From Lachnospiraceae bacterium (GTDB taxonomy: Bacteria > Bacillota > Clostridia > Lachnospirales > Lachnospiraceae), in NCBI GenBank assembly GCA_015057555.1, contig SVEC01000003.1, positions 124,001 through 188,000 on the forward strand: a stretch of DNA of 64,000 bases, in the 5' to 3' direction. Shown here in pieces: positions 1 through 8,024 of the stretch; positions within the stretch are counted from its first letter, which is position 1; each line of letters opens with the position of its first letter. A model generated the notes under the pieces. The model was not told the DNA's origin. It was given only the letters and a program-made list of their open reading frames with translations, and ran no database searches. The translations under genes were made by a program, and so were the position numbers.

Positions 1-1042
1 TGCCGGACTTTTCAGAAGTAAGCTTAGCTGAGTGAGCCTTTCTAATAGCATCTACATCTGCTAAGGTCTTTACATTGTTTCTGCTCCAATCCTCTAGGAT
101 ACCATTTACATAGTTAAGAGTTGCTCCTGTAGGCTTGGACAATGTAGCAACCTCACAGGCCTTACCTATAAGCTCTTCAGAGAAGCCATAGTCATTGGTC
201 CAAGTGTTGATGATTTCTATCTCAGCCGGAGTAATAGTTCTGTCGCTTCTTATTCCTAAGGCCTTAAATACAGTCTTTGCCACAGAATTTGTTTGGTAAA
301 CCTGATCCTTAGCCTGCTGCCTAGTTCTAATTCCGTCCTTGTACCAACCGATAGCCACAGATTCCATATATCTTATGTTTTTCTTGCCTCTGTCCACACA
401 GTATTCAATAAGGTACTCAAACAAGTCTAAGGAAAAATGAAGTGTGTCATATATGTACAAAATGCTTGAAATCTGATTCTGAGTAACCGGTCTGCCAAAC
501 AAGGTATTAATAAGGTATATGATATCCTCAAAGTCAGAGTCCTTCATAGCCTTCTCTACATCAGTGCTAGAGTAGTTTGGCTTGGCAGGAGGAGATATCT
601 CTGTGTTAGCAGGAGCGTAAGCTGTTGTAGCAATCTCCTTGGTGGCAGCAGCTACATTATCGTAGTTTACCTGTCTTGTATCAGAAGCAGCATCAAGTCT
701 TAATATGGATACAGCGTCAGTTTCCATCTTAAGGTCAAGTGATGGTGAGTGCAAAGGAAGTAACACAATCCCCTTTAAATGTCCTTTGCCATCATAGTTA
801 AGCTTAAGCACGTCTCTTGATATCCAATATTTAATTGCACGACAAATGTCGTTCTCTGTGAGATTAAAGTGATCCGCGATTCCCGCAACGGTTATGTTGG
901 AGTTAGTGTTAAGAAGTCTGACAAGGTAAAGATAAACCTTAACAAACTCACCGTTAGCCTCTGTCATATAGTAGTCTATGAAGAAGTTGGAAATGGAGGA
1001 ATAAGTCTCACAATTTTCTGTAGAAATCGTAATAGTTTTCAT
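1..1042 (-). CDS. DnaD-domain replication protein (3' end outside window)
   Basis: The minus strand reads open from an ATG at 1042 to the window edge, about 347 codons with no stop seen. The start is set by an AAGGGG site 10 bases upstream. Residues 1-80 look like a winged helix. Two later segments carry DnaD-like signatures: RYMESVAIGWYKDG near residue 225 and YVNGILEDW near residue 310, the tandem arrangement of DnaB/DnaD replication-initiation proteins. Members of this family help load the replicative helicase or restart forks. The DnaA boxes just upstream fit a role linked to initiation. Gene identity beyond the DnaD family is not certain. Confidence 0.8.
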   Translation of the reverse strand, partial: MKTITISTENCETYSSISNFFIDYYMTEANGEFVKVYLYLVRLLNTNSNITVAGIADHFNLTENDICRAIKYWISRDVLKLNYDGKGHLKGIVLLPLHSPSLDLKMETDAVSILRLDAASDTRQVNYDNVAAATKEIATTAYAPANTEISPPAKPNYSSTDVEKAMKDSDFEDIIYLINTLFGRPVTQNQISSILYIYDTLHFSLDLFEYLIEYCVDRGKKNIRYMESVAIGWYKDGIRTRQQAKDQVYQTNSVAKTVFKALGIRSDRTITPAEIEIINTWTNDYGFSEELIGKACEVATLSKPTGATLNYVNGILEDWSRNNVKTLADVDAIRKAHSAKLTSEKSG

Positions 1043-1140
1043 ACAAACTTAACCCCTTTTTATCTAATGCAAAATGAATTATAGCACAGCAATTTTTAAT
1101 TGCAACCGAACACTTTTTCTGTTTGGACTAGAGTAAAAAA

Positions 1141-1167
1141 TGTGGATAATGTGGATAATGTGGATAG
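1141..1167. promoter_or_regulatory. Tandem DnaA boxes, array A
   Basis: Three 9-mers follow head to tail without spacer: TGTGGATAA at 1141-1149, TGTGGATAA at 1150-1158 and TGTGGATAG at 1159-1167. The first two are exact reverse complements of the DnaA box TTATCCACA; the third has one change. The array lies about 100 bases upstream of the DnaD gene start. DnaA binding is inferred. Confidence 0.7.
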
Positions 1168-1249
1168 TCTGTTACCATAATATTTTGCAACCAAATTATG
1201 CCTTGAAAATAGGATGTTTAGTGTAAGATTATGTCAACTCATAAACATA

Positions 1250-1281
1250 GGGCAATTCAGACTAACTAGTCCGAATTGCCC
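1250..1281. repeat. Inverted repeat between murC and dnaD-like gene
   Basis: GGGCAATTC at 1250-1258 pairs with GAATTGCCC at 1273-1281, and the inner GACT/AGTC adds four pairs around one mismatch. It lies downstream of murC and may terminate murC, but neither side has a T-run, so it may instead be part of the DnaA-box region. Confidence 0.5.
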
Positions 1282-1299
1282 TGTGGATAATGTGGATAA
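1282..1299. promoter_or_regulatory. Tandem DnaA boxes, array B
   Basis: Two exact TGTGGATAA 9-mers lie head to tail at 1282-1290 and 1291-1299, directly next to the murC stop codon and in the same orientation as array A. Together the two arrays give four perfect boxes and one near-perfect box within 160 bases. Confidence 0.7.
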
Positions 1300-2682
1300 T
1301 TATTTTTTTAGGAGAGAATCTCCAATGATATCAACGTTTCCCGCTCCCATAGTTATCAACAAATCATTTTTTTTACAACTTTTTTCAACAAATTTTTCTA
1401 TTGACAAAAAGTCACCGATGTGTATAGCATTTCCGCCTATAGAATTTATCTTTTCACATAGGTCTTTGGAGGAAATTATTCCTGTATCCTTCTCTCTGGC
1501 AGCGTATATATCTGCAAGAATTACATTGTCAGCCACGGCTAAAACTTCAGCGAATTTGTCTAGGAGTGCGTAGGTTCTGGTGTAGGTGTGAGGCTGGAAA
1601 ATTAACCACAGCTTTTCATGTGGAGTGTTCTTGGTTGCCTCTAGGGTAGCTGCAATCTCTGTAGGGTGGTGAGCATAGTCATCGATAATTGTGACACCAT
1701 TTTTAGACACACCCTTAAACTCATAACGTCTCTTTGCACTAGTGCACTCAAGTAGGCCCGCCTTAATATGCTCCATATCAATCTCAAGGAAATCTGAAAC
1801 AGCCACTACAGATAGTGAGTTAATTACATTGTGAATACCTGTGGAGTGAAGATAGATAGTATCTACTTCCTTACCATCTACCACCAAGGTGTAGGAAGGG
1901 TGTCCCTCCTCATCAAAGGTAATATCCTTTGCCTGGTATTTGTTGCCCTCATTTAAACCGAAGGTTACTATATTACAATTGAGCTCTCCGGTAATGTAAG
2001 CTGTATGTTCCATATCTCCGTTAATAACTAAAAGTCCATCAGTTGGGAGAATCTGGGCAAAGGTTTTAAAGGACTCTGCAATCTCATCAATACCACTAAA
2101 GAAGTCTAGGTGGTCCTCGTCAACATTCAAGATAATGCTTATGTATGGATTAAAGGAGTGGAAGCTGTTGGTGTATTCGCAGGCCTCAGTTACGAAGTAC
2201 TCTGAGTGACCAACTCTGATATTTCCACCGATGGCGTCAAGGATTCCTCCTATGGTAATAGTAGGATCTGTATTTGCCTGAAGTAATACATGAGACATCA
2301 TAGCTGTAGTTGTGGTCTTGCCGTGGGTTCCACTTACTGCGATGCCGTACTTGTAGTTGTTCATAATCTGGCCTAGAAGCTGAGCTCTGGTAAGTATAGG
2401 AAGCTTCTTAGCTATAACTGCCTGAAACTCCTCGTTGTCCTCCTTGATAGCTGCGGTGTAAACAACCAGGTCGATGTCATCAGTGATATTAGAAGCCACC
2501 TGACCGATGTTAACCTTAACACCGAGAGCCTTGAGAGAGTCAGTAATTTCACTTTCCTTCATGTCTGAGCCGGAGATAGTAAAGCCCTCCCCTAAGAGAA
2601 TCTCTGCCAGCCCACTCATACTTATGCCACCGATACCCATAAAGTAGACGTGGCATGGCTTATTAAAATCTATATTGTACAT
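1300..2682 (-). CDS. murC: UDP-N-acetylmuramate--L-alanine ligase MurC
   Basis: This cytoplasmic Mur ligase adds L-alanine to UDP-MurNAc, the first peptide step of peptidoglycan synthesis. The 460 residues match the family length. A Rossmann-like GIGGISMSGLAEIL lies near residue 16, the ATP P-loop GTHGKTTTTAM near residue 118, LNVDEDHLDFF in the central domain, and DDYAHHPTEIAATL starts the C-terminal domain. The ATG at 2682 has an AGGATGGTGA ribosome site. The gene is divergent from nadB and precedes the DnaD gene on the same strand. Confidence 0.95.
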   Translation of the reverse strand: MYNIDFNKPCHVYFMGIGGISMSGLAEILLGEGFTISGSDMKESEITDSLKALGVKVNIGQVASNITDDIDLVVYTAAIKEDNEEFQAVIAKKLPILTRAQLLGQIMNNYKYGIAVSGTHGKTTTTAMMSHVLLQANTDPTITIGGILDAIGGNIRVGHSEYFVTEACEYTNSFHSFNPYISIILNVDEDHLDFFSGIDEIAESFKTFAQILPTDGLLVINGDMEHTAYITGELNCNIVTFGLNEGNKYQAKDITFDEEGHPSYTLVVDGKEVDTIYLHSTGIHNVINSLSVVAVSDFLEIDMEHIKAGLLECTSAKRRYEFKGVSKNGVTIIDDYAHHPTEIAATLEATKNTPHEKLWLIFQPHTYTRTYALLDKFAEVLAVADNVILADIYAAREKDTGIISSKDLCEKINSIGGNAIHIGDFLSIEKFVEKSCKKNDLLITMGAGNVDIIGDSLLKK

Positions 2683-2829
2683 ATAATAGTCACCATCCTA
2701 ATAACAAGATTTACTTATGTAAAGTAGTATAGCACAATTCATTGACATTACAACTATTTTATGCCAATATTAAGAAAGTATGATTTAGTAATATTTGTTA
2801 GAAAATGTGCAAATTACGGAGCGTGAAAA
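2683..2829. promoter_or_regulatory. Divergent promoter region murC / nadB
   Basis: On the plus strand TTGACA at 2742-2747 is followed after 17 bases by CAATAT, a weak -10, suitable for nadB. On the minus strand a TATACT -10 is formed near 2728 with TTGTAA 16 bases upstream, suitable for murC. I saw no clear riboswitch or NiaR-type operator. Confidence 0.35.
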
Positions 2830-4185
2830 TTGCTTATGACAAGTGGATTAATATCTGAAAATGAAAATAAGCTCATAGCTGATACCTATGATGTGATTAT
2901 AGTGGGAACAGGCGTTGCAGGACTGTTTACTGCACTTTCCATATCCCCAGAGCTTAAGATTCTTATGGTGTCAAAGGATAAGATTAAGAACAGTGATTCT
3001 TATTTAGCTCAGGGTGGAATCTGTACTCTCAAGGAGCCGGCAGACTTTGACAGCTTCCTAGAAGATACTCTAAGAGCTGGACGCTATGAGAATAAGGAGG
3101 ACTCAGTTAGAGTTATGATTGAGAATTCTCCTATGATAATGGATAGACTTATAGAGTACGGAGTGCTTTTTGATAAGGATAAGGATGGTGGATTTGAGTA
3201 CACTAGAGAGGGTGCTCACTCCACCTATAGAATACTTCACCACAAGGATGTAACAGGTAAGGAGATTACAAATAAGCTTCTAAATAATGTTAGAGAGAGA
3301 GAGAATATTACTCTTTGCGAATTTACCAAGATGCTGGACCTTATTATAGAGGATAATTCCTGTAAGGGTGTGGTGCTGGTTGATGGAGTAAATGATGTGA
3401 CTAAGGCAGTTTATGCTAGAGAGGTGGTACTCGCCACTGGTGGCATCGGAGGGCTATTTGCTCACTCCACAAACTTTAGACATATCACAGGAGATAGCTT
3501 TGCATTAGCCCTAAGACATGGTGTGGAGCTTGAGAATATTAATTACATACAGATTCATCCAACCTCCCTATACGAGGTAAATAAGAACAGAAAGTTCCTT
3601 ATCTCAGAATCAGTTAGAGGTGAAGGTGGAATTCTTCTTAATAAGGCGGGAGAACGCTTTGTAGATGAACTTCTTCCTCGAGATGTGGTAACTGAGGCAA
3701 TTCGTAAGCAGATGGAGATAGATGAGAGACCTTATGTTATGCTTTCCATAAAGCATATGCCTAAGGAGGAGATACTTAGACGTTTCCCTAACATTTACAG
3801 ACACTGTATGGAGGTGGGATATGACCTATCAGTAGAGGATATTCCTGTAACTCCTGCCCAGCATTATCTTATGGGCGGAATTATGGCAGATACCTATGGT
3901 AGAACCTCTGTAAATAATTTATTTGCAGTTGGTGAGACTGCATGCAATGGTGTTCACGGTGCTAATAGACTAGCTAGTAACTCGCTTCTTGAAAGCTTAG
4001 TTTTTGCTGAGCGAGCTGGCTGGATTATCACGGAGGAAATAGGTGATGTACCACTTTGTACCCCACCAGTTTCTATGGACAAATATGAGGACGTGGAAAA
4101 GTGGGATAATGAGAATAGAGAATTAATACTTAAGGAAATAAGAAGAAGGGATGAGAATTTCTATGATAAATGGTGTAACAACTAA
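2830..4185 (+). CDS. nadB: L-aspartate oxidase NadB
   Basis: NadB is a flavoenzyme that oxidises L-aspartate to iminoaspartate, the first step of de novo NAD synthesis. The N-terminal FAD site reads DVIIVGTGVAGLFTAL. SYLAQGGI, REGAHSTYRILHHKD and HPTSLY are fumarate reductase/NadB family signatures, and the C-terminal HGANRLASNSLLE motif is typical. A GGAG at 2818-2821 is 8 bases before TTG 2830 and 14 before ATG 2836, so TTG is preferred. The 3' end overlaps nadC by about 20 bases. No nadA lies in this cluster. Confidence 0.93.
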   Translation: MLMTSGLISENENKLIADTYDVIIVGTGVAGLFTALSISPELKILMVSKDKIKNSDSYLAQGGICTLKEPADFDSFLEDTLRAGRYENKEDSVRVMIENSPMIMDRLIEYGVLFDKDKDGGFEYTREGAHSTYRILHHKDVTGKEITNKLLNNVRERENITLCEFTKMLDLIIEDNSCKGVVLVDGVNDVTKAVYAREVVLATGGIGGLFAHSTNFRHITGDSFALALRHGVELENINYIQIHPTSLYEVNKNRKFLISESVRGEGGILLNKAGERFVDELLPRDVVTEAIRKQMEIDERPYVMLSIKHMPKEEILRRFPNIYRHCMEVGYDLSVEDIPVTPAQHYLMGGIMADTYGRTSVNNLFAVGETACNGVHGANRLASNSLLESLVFAERAGWIITEEIGDVPLCTPPVSMDKYEDVEKWDNENRELILKEIRRRDENFYDKWCNN

Positions 4186-5020
4186 GATTAACATTGACAG
4201 ATACATAATGAACGCACTTCAGGAGGATATTACCTCTGAGGACGTTACTACCAATGCTATTATGCCAGAGGCACGTCAAGGTAAGGCAGACCTTATCTGT
4301 AAGGAGGATGGTATAATCTGTGGACTTGAGGTATTTAAGAGAACCTTTGAGCTCTTAGACGATACTGCGGTTTTCGAAGCTTACGTTAAGGACGGAGATG
4401 AGGTTAAGAAGGGTCAGCTTATGGGTGTGATAAAGGGTGACATCAAGGCGCTTCTTTCAGGTGAGAGAACAGCACTTAACTATCTTCAGAGAATGAGTGG
4501 AATTGCCACATACACTAGGATGTACGCTAAGGAGCTAGAGGGCAAGAAGACCAAGCTTCTTGATACTCGTAAGACCACTCCTAATATGCGTCCTTTCGAG
4601 AAGTATGCAGTTAAGGTTGGTGGTGGCACAAACCACAGATACAATCTATCAGACGGTGTTCTTATAAAGGATAACCACATCGGTGCAGCAGGAAGCATTA
4701 CAAAGGCAGTAGCTCTTGCTAAGGAGTACGCACCATTTGTTAGAAAGATTGAGGTTGAGGTTGAAACTCTAGAGCAGCTTGACGAAGCACTTGCAGCAGG
4801 CGCAGACATCATCATGCTTGATAATATGGATAACGATACTATGAAGGAAGCAGTAAGAAGAGTGGCGGGAAAGGCCGAGACAGAGTGTTCTGGAAATGTT
4901 ACTGCTGAGCGACTTGCAGAGATAGCTGAGATAGGAGTGGATTACGTATCATCGGGTGCACTTACACACTCAGCTCCTATTATGGATATAAGTCTTAAGA
5001 ATTTGGTGCCTACAGAGTAG
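4163..5020 (+). CDS. nadC: Nicotinate-nucleotide pyrophosphorylase (carboxylating) NadC
   Basis: NadC converts quinolinate and PRPP to nicotinate mononucleotide. The protein has the family layout: an N-terminal ferredoxin-like domain with ALQEDITSEDVTT, then an alpha/beta barrel with DTRKTTPNMRPFEKYAV, VKVGGGTNHR, LIKDNHI and EVEVETLEQ, all substrate-site motifs. ATG 4163 is chosen over ATG 4151 because the AGAAGG ribosome site is almost in contact with the latter. Translation is probably coupled to nadB. Confidence 0.93.
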   Translation: MINGVTTKINIDRYIMNALQEDITSEDVTTNAIMPEARQGKADLICKEDGIICGLEVFKRTFELLDDTAVFEAYVKDGDEVKKGQLMGVIKGDIKALLSGERTALNYLQRMSGIATYTRMYAKELEGKKTKLLDTRKTTPNMRPFEKYAVKVGGGTNHRYNLSDGVLIKDNHIGAAGSITKAVALAKEYAPFVRKIEVEVETLEQLDEALAAGADIIMLDNMDNDTMKEAVRRVAGKAETECSGNVTAERLAEIAEIGVDYVSSGALTHSAPIMDISLKNLVPTE

Positions 5021-5027
5021 GAAATAT

Positions 5028-5336
5028 ATGAATAAAAAGAAACTAATACTCACAATTATAATGGACCTTTTGGTTATTGCGATTTTAACTGTTGCAATTT
5101 ATCTGCTTATGTTTAAAAACTTAAATGAGTGGCAGAGTAACATTGCTACATTTATAGTGGTCATAGCATTTCCAACCATCTTCTATAGCCTGTTTACTCA
5201 GTTTGCTACAAGCAAGTATGGTAAGCTGAAGGACAAGGATGATAAGCTATGGGAAGAGATGAGTGAGATAAATGAGACAAGTAAATTAAATGAAAAAGAG
5301 AAAGATACATCAAAGGAGATTAAATCCGCTACTTGA
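5028..5336 (+). CDS. Small two-helix membrane protein
   Basis: The 102-residue product has two membrane segments, roughly residues 5-28 and 39-60, and a charged C-terminal tail rich in Lys, Asp and Glu that would lie in the cytoplasm. It starts 7 bases after nadC and so is probably co-transcribed. No family is recognised. The last codons form the left arm of the transcription terminator. Confidence 0.6.
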   Translation: MNKKKLILTIIMDLLVIAILTVAIYLLMFKNLNEWQSNIATFIVVIAFPTIFYSLFTQFATSKYGKLKDKDDKLWEEMSEINETSKLNEKEKDTSKEIKSAT

Positions 5337-5356
5337 ATTAAGTAGCGGATTTTTTA
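5322..5356 (+). terminator. Rho-independent terminator of nadBC operon
   Basis: AAATCCGCTACTT at 5322-5334 pairs perfectly with AAGTAGCGGATTT at 5340-5352 around a 5-base loop, followed by more Ts. The left arm lies inside the coding region of the small membrane protein. Confidence 0.9.
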
Positions 5357-5450
5357 TTTGTGGGAAATATAATGTTTAAAATATCCAAATTCTATTCATA
5401 ATAAAATATATTAGCAAATTAAATAATACTTATAAAAGGTGGGATATATT

Positions 5451-5708
5451 ATGAAGGAATTTAGCTATATCATCAAGGACGAAATCGGTATCCATGCAAG
5501 ACCGGCAGGGCTTCTTGCCAAGGAGGCAAATAGGTTTTCTTCAAAGATTACTATAGAGGCAAATGGAAAGACTGCTGATGCCACAAGACTTATGGCGGTT
5601 ATGGGTCTGGGAATAAAGGCCGGAGCAGAAGTGGTTATCAAGGCTGAGGGAGATGATGAGGCGGAAGCAATCGCCAAGCTGCAGGAGTTTATGGAGGCAA
5701 ACCTATAA
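5451..5708 (+). CDS. ptsH: HPr-like phosphocarrier lacking the regulatory serine
   Basis: HPr passes phosphate from enzyme I to sugar PTS permeases. The 85-residue protein has the active His15 in GIHARPAG. The regulatory site, in B. subtilis an SIMGVMSLG segment with Ser46, here reads TRLMAVMGLG, so position 46 is Arg. HPr kinase could not phosphorylate it there, and CcpA co-repression through this protein is unlikely. ATG 5451 follows AAAGGTGGG at 5435-5443. ptsI starts 24 bases downstream. Confidence 0.88.
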   Translation: MKEFSYIIKDEIGIHARPAGLLAKEANRFSSKITIEANGKTADATRLMAVMGLGIKAGAEVVIKAEGDDEAEAIAKLQEFMEANL

Positions 5709-5732
5709 TGTGCAAGGAGTAAGGTGGTTACT

Positions 5733-7352
5733 ATGGAGCAGTATGTTGGAAAGACTATATATAACGGAATAGCTATAGGTAGGATTTGGTTTTACGAGAA
5801 AAATCAGCAGCAGGTAAAGAGGGTTAAAACAGATAATCCCAAGGCGGAAATAGCAAGATACGAGAAGGCAAAGGAAATTGCTATAGCCCAGTTAAATGAC
5901 CTTCACAACAAGGCGGTTACAGATGTGGGTGAGGCAAATGCTATGATATTTGAGGTTCATGCCATGATGCTTGAGGATGCGGATTACAATGATTCTGTCT
6001 ATAACATTATTCAGACCGAAAGTGTTAATGCGGAGTATGCAGTAGCTACCACTGGAGATAATTTTTCTGTGATGTTTGCCCAGATGGATGACGATTATTT
6101 TAAGGCAAGGTCTGCGGATGTTAAGGATATATCTGAGAGGGTTATAGCTGCACTTGCAGGGGAGGATACAAGGATTGGAGATGTGAACGAGTCTGTAATA
6201 GTTGTGGCGGAGGATTTAGCTCCTAGTGAGACAGTGCAGATGGATAAGAGCAAGCTCCTTGGATTTGTCACAAGGCTTGGTTCATCAAATTCCCACACAG
6301 CTATTTTGGCCAGAACCATGAATATTCCTGCGCTTATTGGAGTGGACATAGATAACTCATGGAATGGAAAAACTGCAATTATAGATGGTAGGAAGGGCTT
6401 ACTTTTTATAGAGCCAGATGAGGTTACATTGGCGGCCTATGAAGCTGAAAAGAAAAAGGATGATGATGCAAAAAAGCTTCTTAAGAAGCTTAAGGGACTT
6501 CCTGATGTAACAAAGGATGGTAAGGAGATTAAGCTTTATGCAAATATAGGAAGTGTGGCAGATGTGGCAAATGTTTTAGGCAATGATGCTGCAGGAATCG
6601 GACTTTTTAGAAGTGAGTTTTTATACTTAGAGAAGAACAGTTATCCTACAGAGGAGGAGCAGTTTGCAGTATATAAAACTGTAGCTCAGAATATGGCTGG
6701 GAAAAAGGTGGTTATAAGAACTATGGATATCGGTGCCGACAAGCAGGTGGATTATTTTAATTTGGATAAGGAAGAAAACCCTGCCATGGGCTACCGAGCT
6801 ATAAGAATATGTCTAGATAGAGTGGACATATTTAAAACTCAGCTCAGGGCTATATATAGAGCCTCAGCTTTTGGAAATATAGCTATAATGTTTCCGATGA
6901 TTATTTCAGTGACTGAGGTGATTAGAATCAAGGAAATATGTGAGGAGATAAAAACTGAGCTCAAATCAAACGGTATAGCTTATGGTGATGTGGAGCTGGG
7001 AGTAATGATAGAAACTCCTGCAGCAGTTATGATAGCTGAGGAATTAGCTAGTCAGGTGGATTTCTTTAGTATAGGAACCAATGATTTGACTCAGTATACC
7101 CTTGCCATAGACCGACAGAATTCTAAGCTGGATAGTTTCTATGATTCGCATCATCCTGCTGTGCTTAGGATGATTAAGCAGGTGGTGGACAGTGGGCATA
7201 GTGCAGGTATATGGGTAGGAATATGTGGAGAGCTAGGTGCAGATACAAGTCTTACTGAAAACTTTATTAAGATGGGAGTGGACGAGCTTTCGGTATCTCC
7301 AAGCTTTGTGCTACCTATAAGAAAAATTATAAGGAATGTAAAATATGCATGA
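5733..7352 (+). CDS. ptsI: Phosphoenolpyruvate-protein phosphotransferase (enzyme I)
   Basis: Enzyme I takes phosphate from PEP and gives it to HPr. The N-terminal domain carries the active His in LGSSNSHTAILART, near residue 190. The C-terminal PEP-binding barrel shows GIGLFRSEFLYL, RTMDIGADKQ, FGNIAIMFPMI, GVMIETPAA, FFSIGTNDLTQY and the catalytic Cys in GICGELGAD. ATG 5733 follows AAGGTGG at 5721-5727; a GTG at 5724 is possible. It forms an operon with ptsH. About 540 residues is slightly shorter than the usual 570. Confidence 0.93.
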   Translation: MEQYVGKTIYNGIAIGRIWFYEKNQQQVKRVKTDNPKAEIARYEKAKEIAIAQLNDLHNKAVTDVGEANAMIFEVHAMMLEDADYNDSVYNIIQTESVNAEYAVATTGDNFSVMFAQMDDDYFKARSADVKDISERVIAALAGEDTRIGDVNESVIVVAEDLAPSETVQMDKSKLLGFVTRLGSSNSHTAILARTMNIPALIGVDIDNSWNGKTAIIDGRKGLLFIEPDEVTLAAYEAEKKKDDDAKKLLKKLKGLPDVTKDGKEIKLYANIGSVADVANVLGNDAAGIGLFRSEFLYLEKNSYPTEEEQFAVYKTVAQNMAGKKVVIRTMDIGADKQVDYFNLDKEENPAMGYRAIRICLDRVDIFKTQLRAIYRASAFGNIAIMFPMIISVTEVIRIKEICEEIKTELKSNGIAYGDVELGVMIETPAAVMIAEELASQVDFFSIGTNDLTQYTLAIDRQNSKLDSFYDSHHPAVLRMIKQVVDSGHSAGIWVGICGELGADTSLTENFIKMGVDELSVSPSFVLPIRKIIRNVKYA

Positions 7353-7358
7353 TTTACG

Positions 7359-7494
7359 GCAACGAGCTATGCTTCCTCACTCATGCTTTGCATGAGTGAG
7401 TATCGCGGCAGTCGCCATATACACATAAAAAATAGCACATACTAACAAGTAAACTTGTGCATGTGCTATTTTTTATGTGTGCATAGCTCGTTGC
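7359..7494. terminator. Nested inverted-repeat element with bidirectional terminator
   Basis: Outer 14-base arms GCAACGAGCTATGC (7359-7372) and GCATAGCTCGTTGC (7481-7494) are perfect complements. Inside are a perfect 11-base hairpin at 7376-7400 and a perfect 20-base inverted repeat at 7421-7440/7461-7480 whose arms have A6/T6 runs, a two-way terminator. It lies between the convergent ptsI and lipoprotein genes. Confidence 0.85.
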
Positions 7495-7501
7495 TCATGC
7501 T

Positions 7502-8014
7502 TTATTTGGTTATAACAATACTGTCAGCCCAGTTAAATACATCCTCTGCCAATCTTTTATGATCCTTTGATTTAAATACAAACTGACATACCCAGAAGGA
7601 ATTGTCTCCTTCGAACATACAGTGGATATAACTGTATTTTGCACCATTTGCAGTTTGAGTAGTTACAAAGTAGTAATAATCATCTCGTTGGATTAGCTTA
7701 ATGTCCTTTGAACCGTTAAGCTCTAGGATTTCGTTGGCATAGTCTACTAGAGACAGGATTTCGTAGCCTGCCAGCTCCAATTCCTGTTCGGTCTCTTCCT
7801 TGGCAGAAAAGCCCACATCCTCGCTTTTTATGTAGAGCTCGAAATTATCGGATTTGTACTGCTCAAAGCTGTCATCTAATGTAATGGTAATCTTTGTTGT
7901 TGAAAAATTCTTTGGATTTGGCGAGCAACCTGTAAGAGTGCTCATCATAAGTAGGAGCATAAGACATATGCATACAGAATGCTTTATTAAATTTTTTGTA
8001 TTATCTTTGTGCAT
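7502..8014 (-). CDS. Putative lipoprotein of unknown function
   Basis: A lipoprotein signal is clear: hydrophobic stretch then STLTGCS, with the lipidated Cys near residue 29. The mature part of about 140 residues is mixed alpha/beta with a Trp near the C-terminus and no known catalytic motif. ATG 8014 is chosen because AGGAGG at 8021-8026 lies 6 bases upstream; that site overlaps the stop codon of the upstream coiled-coil gene, so the two are probably translationally coupled. The protein would sit on the outer face of the membrane. Confidence 0.7.
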   Translation of the reverse strand: MHKDNTKNLIKHSVCICLMLLLMMSTLTGCSPNPKNFSTTKITITLDDSFEQYKSDNFELYIKSEDVGFSAKEETEQELELAGYEILSLVDYANEILELNGSKDIKLIQRDDYYYFVTTQTANGAKYSYIHCMFEGDNSFWVCQFVFKSKDHKRLAEDVFNWADSIVITK

Positions 8015-8024
8015 AACATACCTC

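Noticed and set aside
1141-1299. Chromosomal origin oriC
   Set aside because: DnaA boxes are clear, but dnaA, dnaN and an AT-rich unwinding element with expected neighbours are missing; reported only as DnaA-box arrays.
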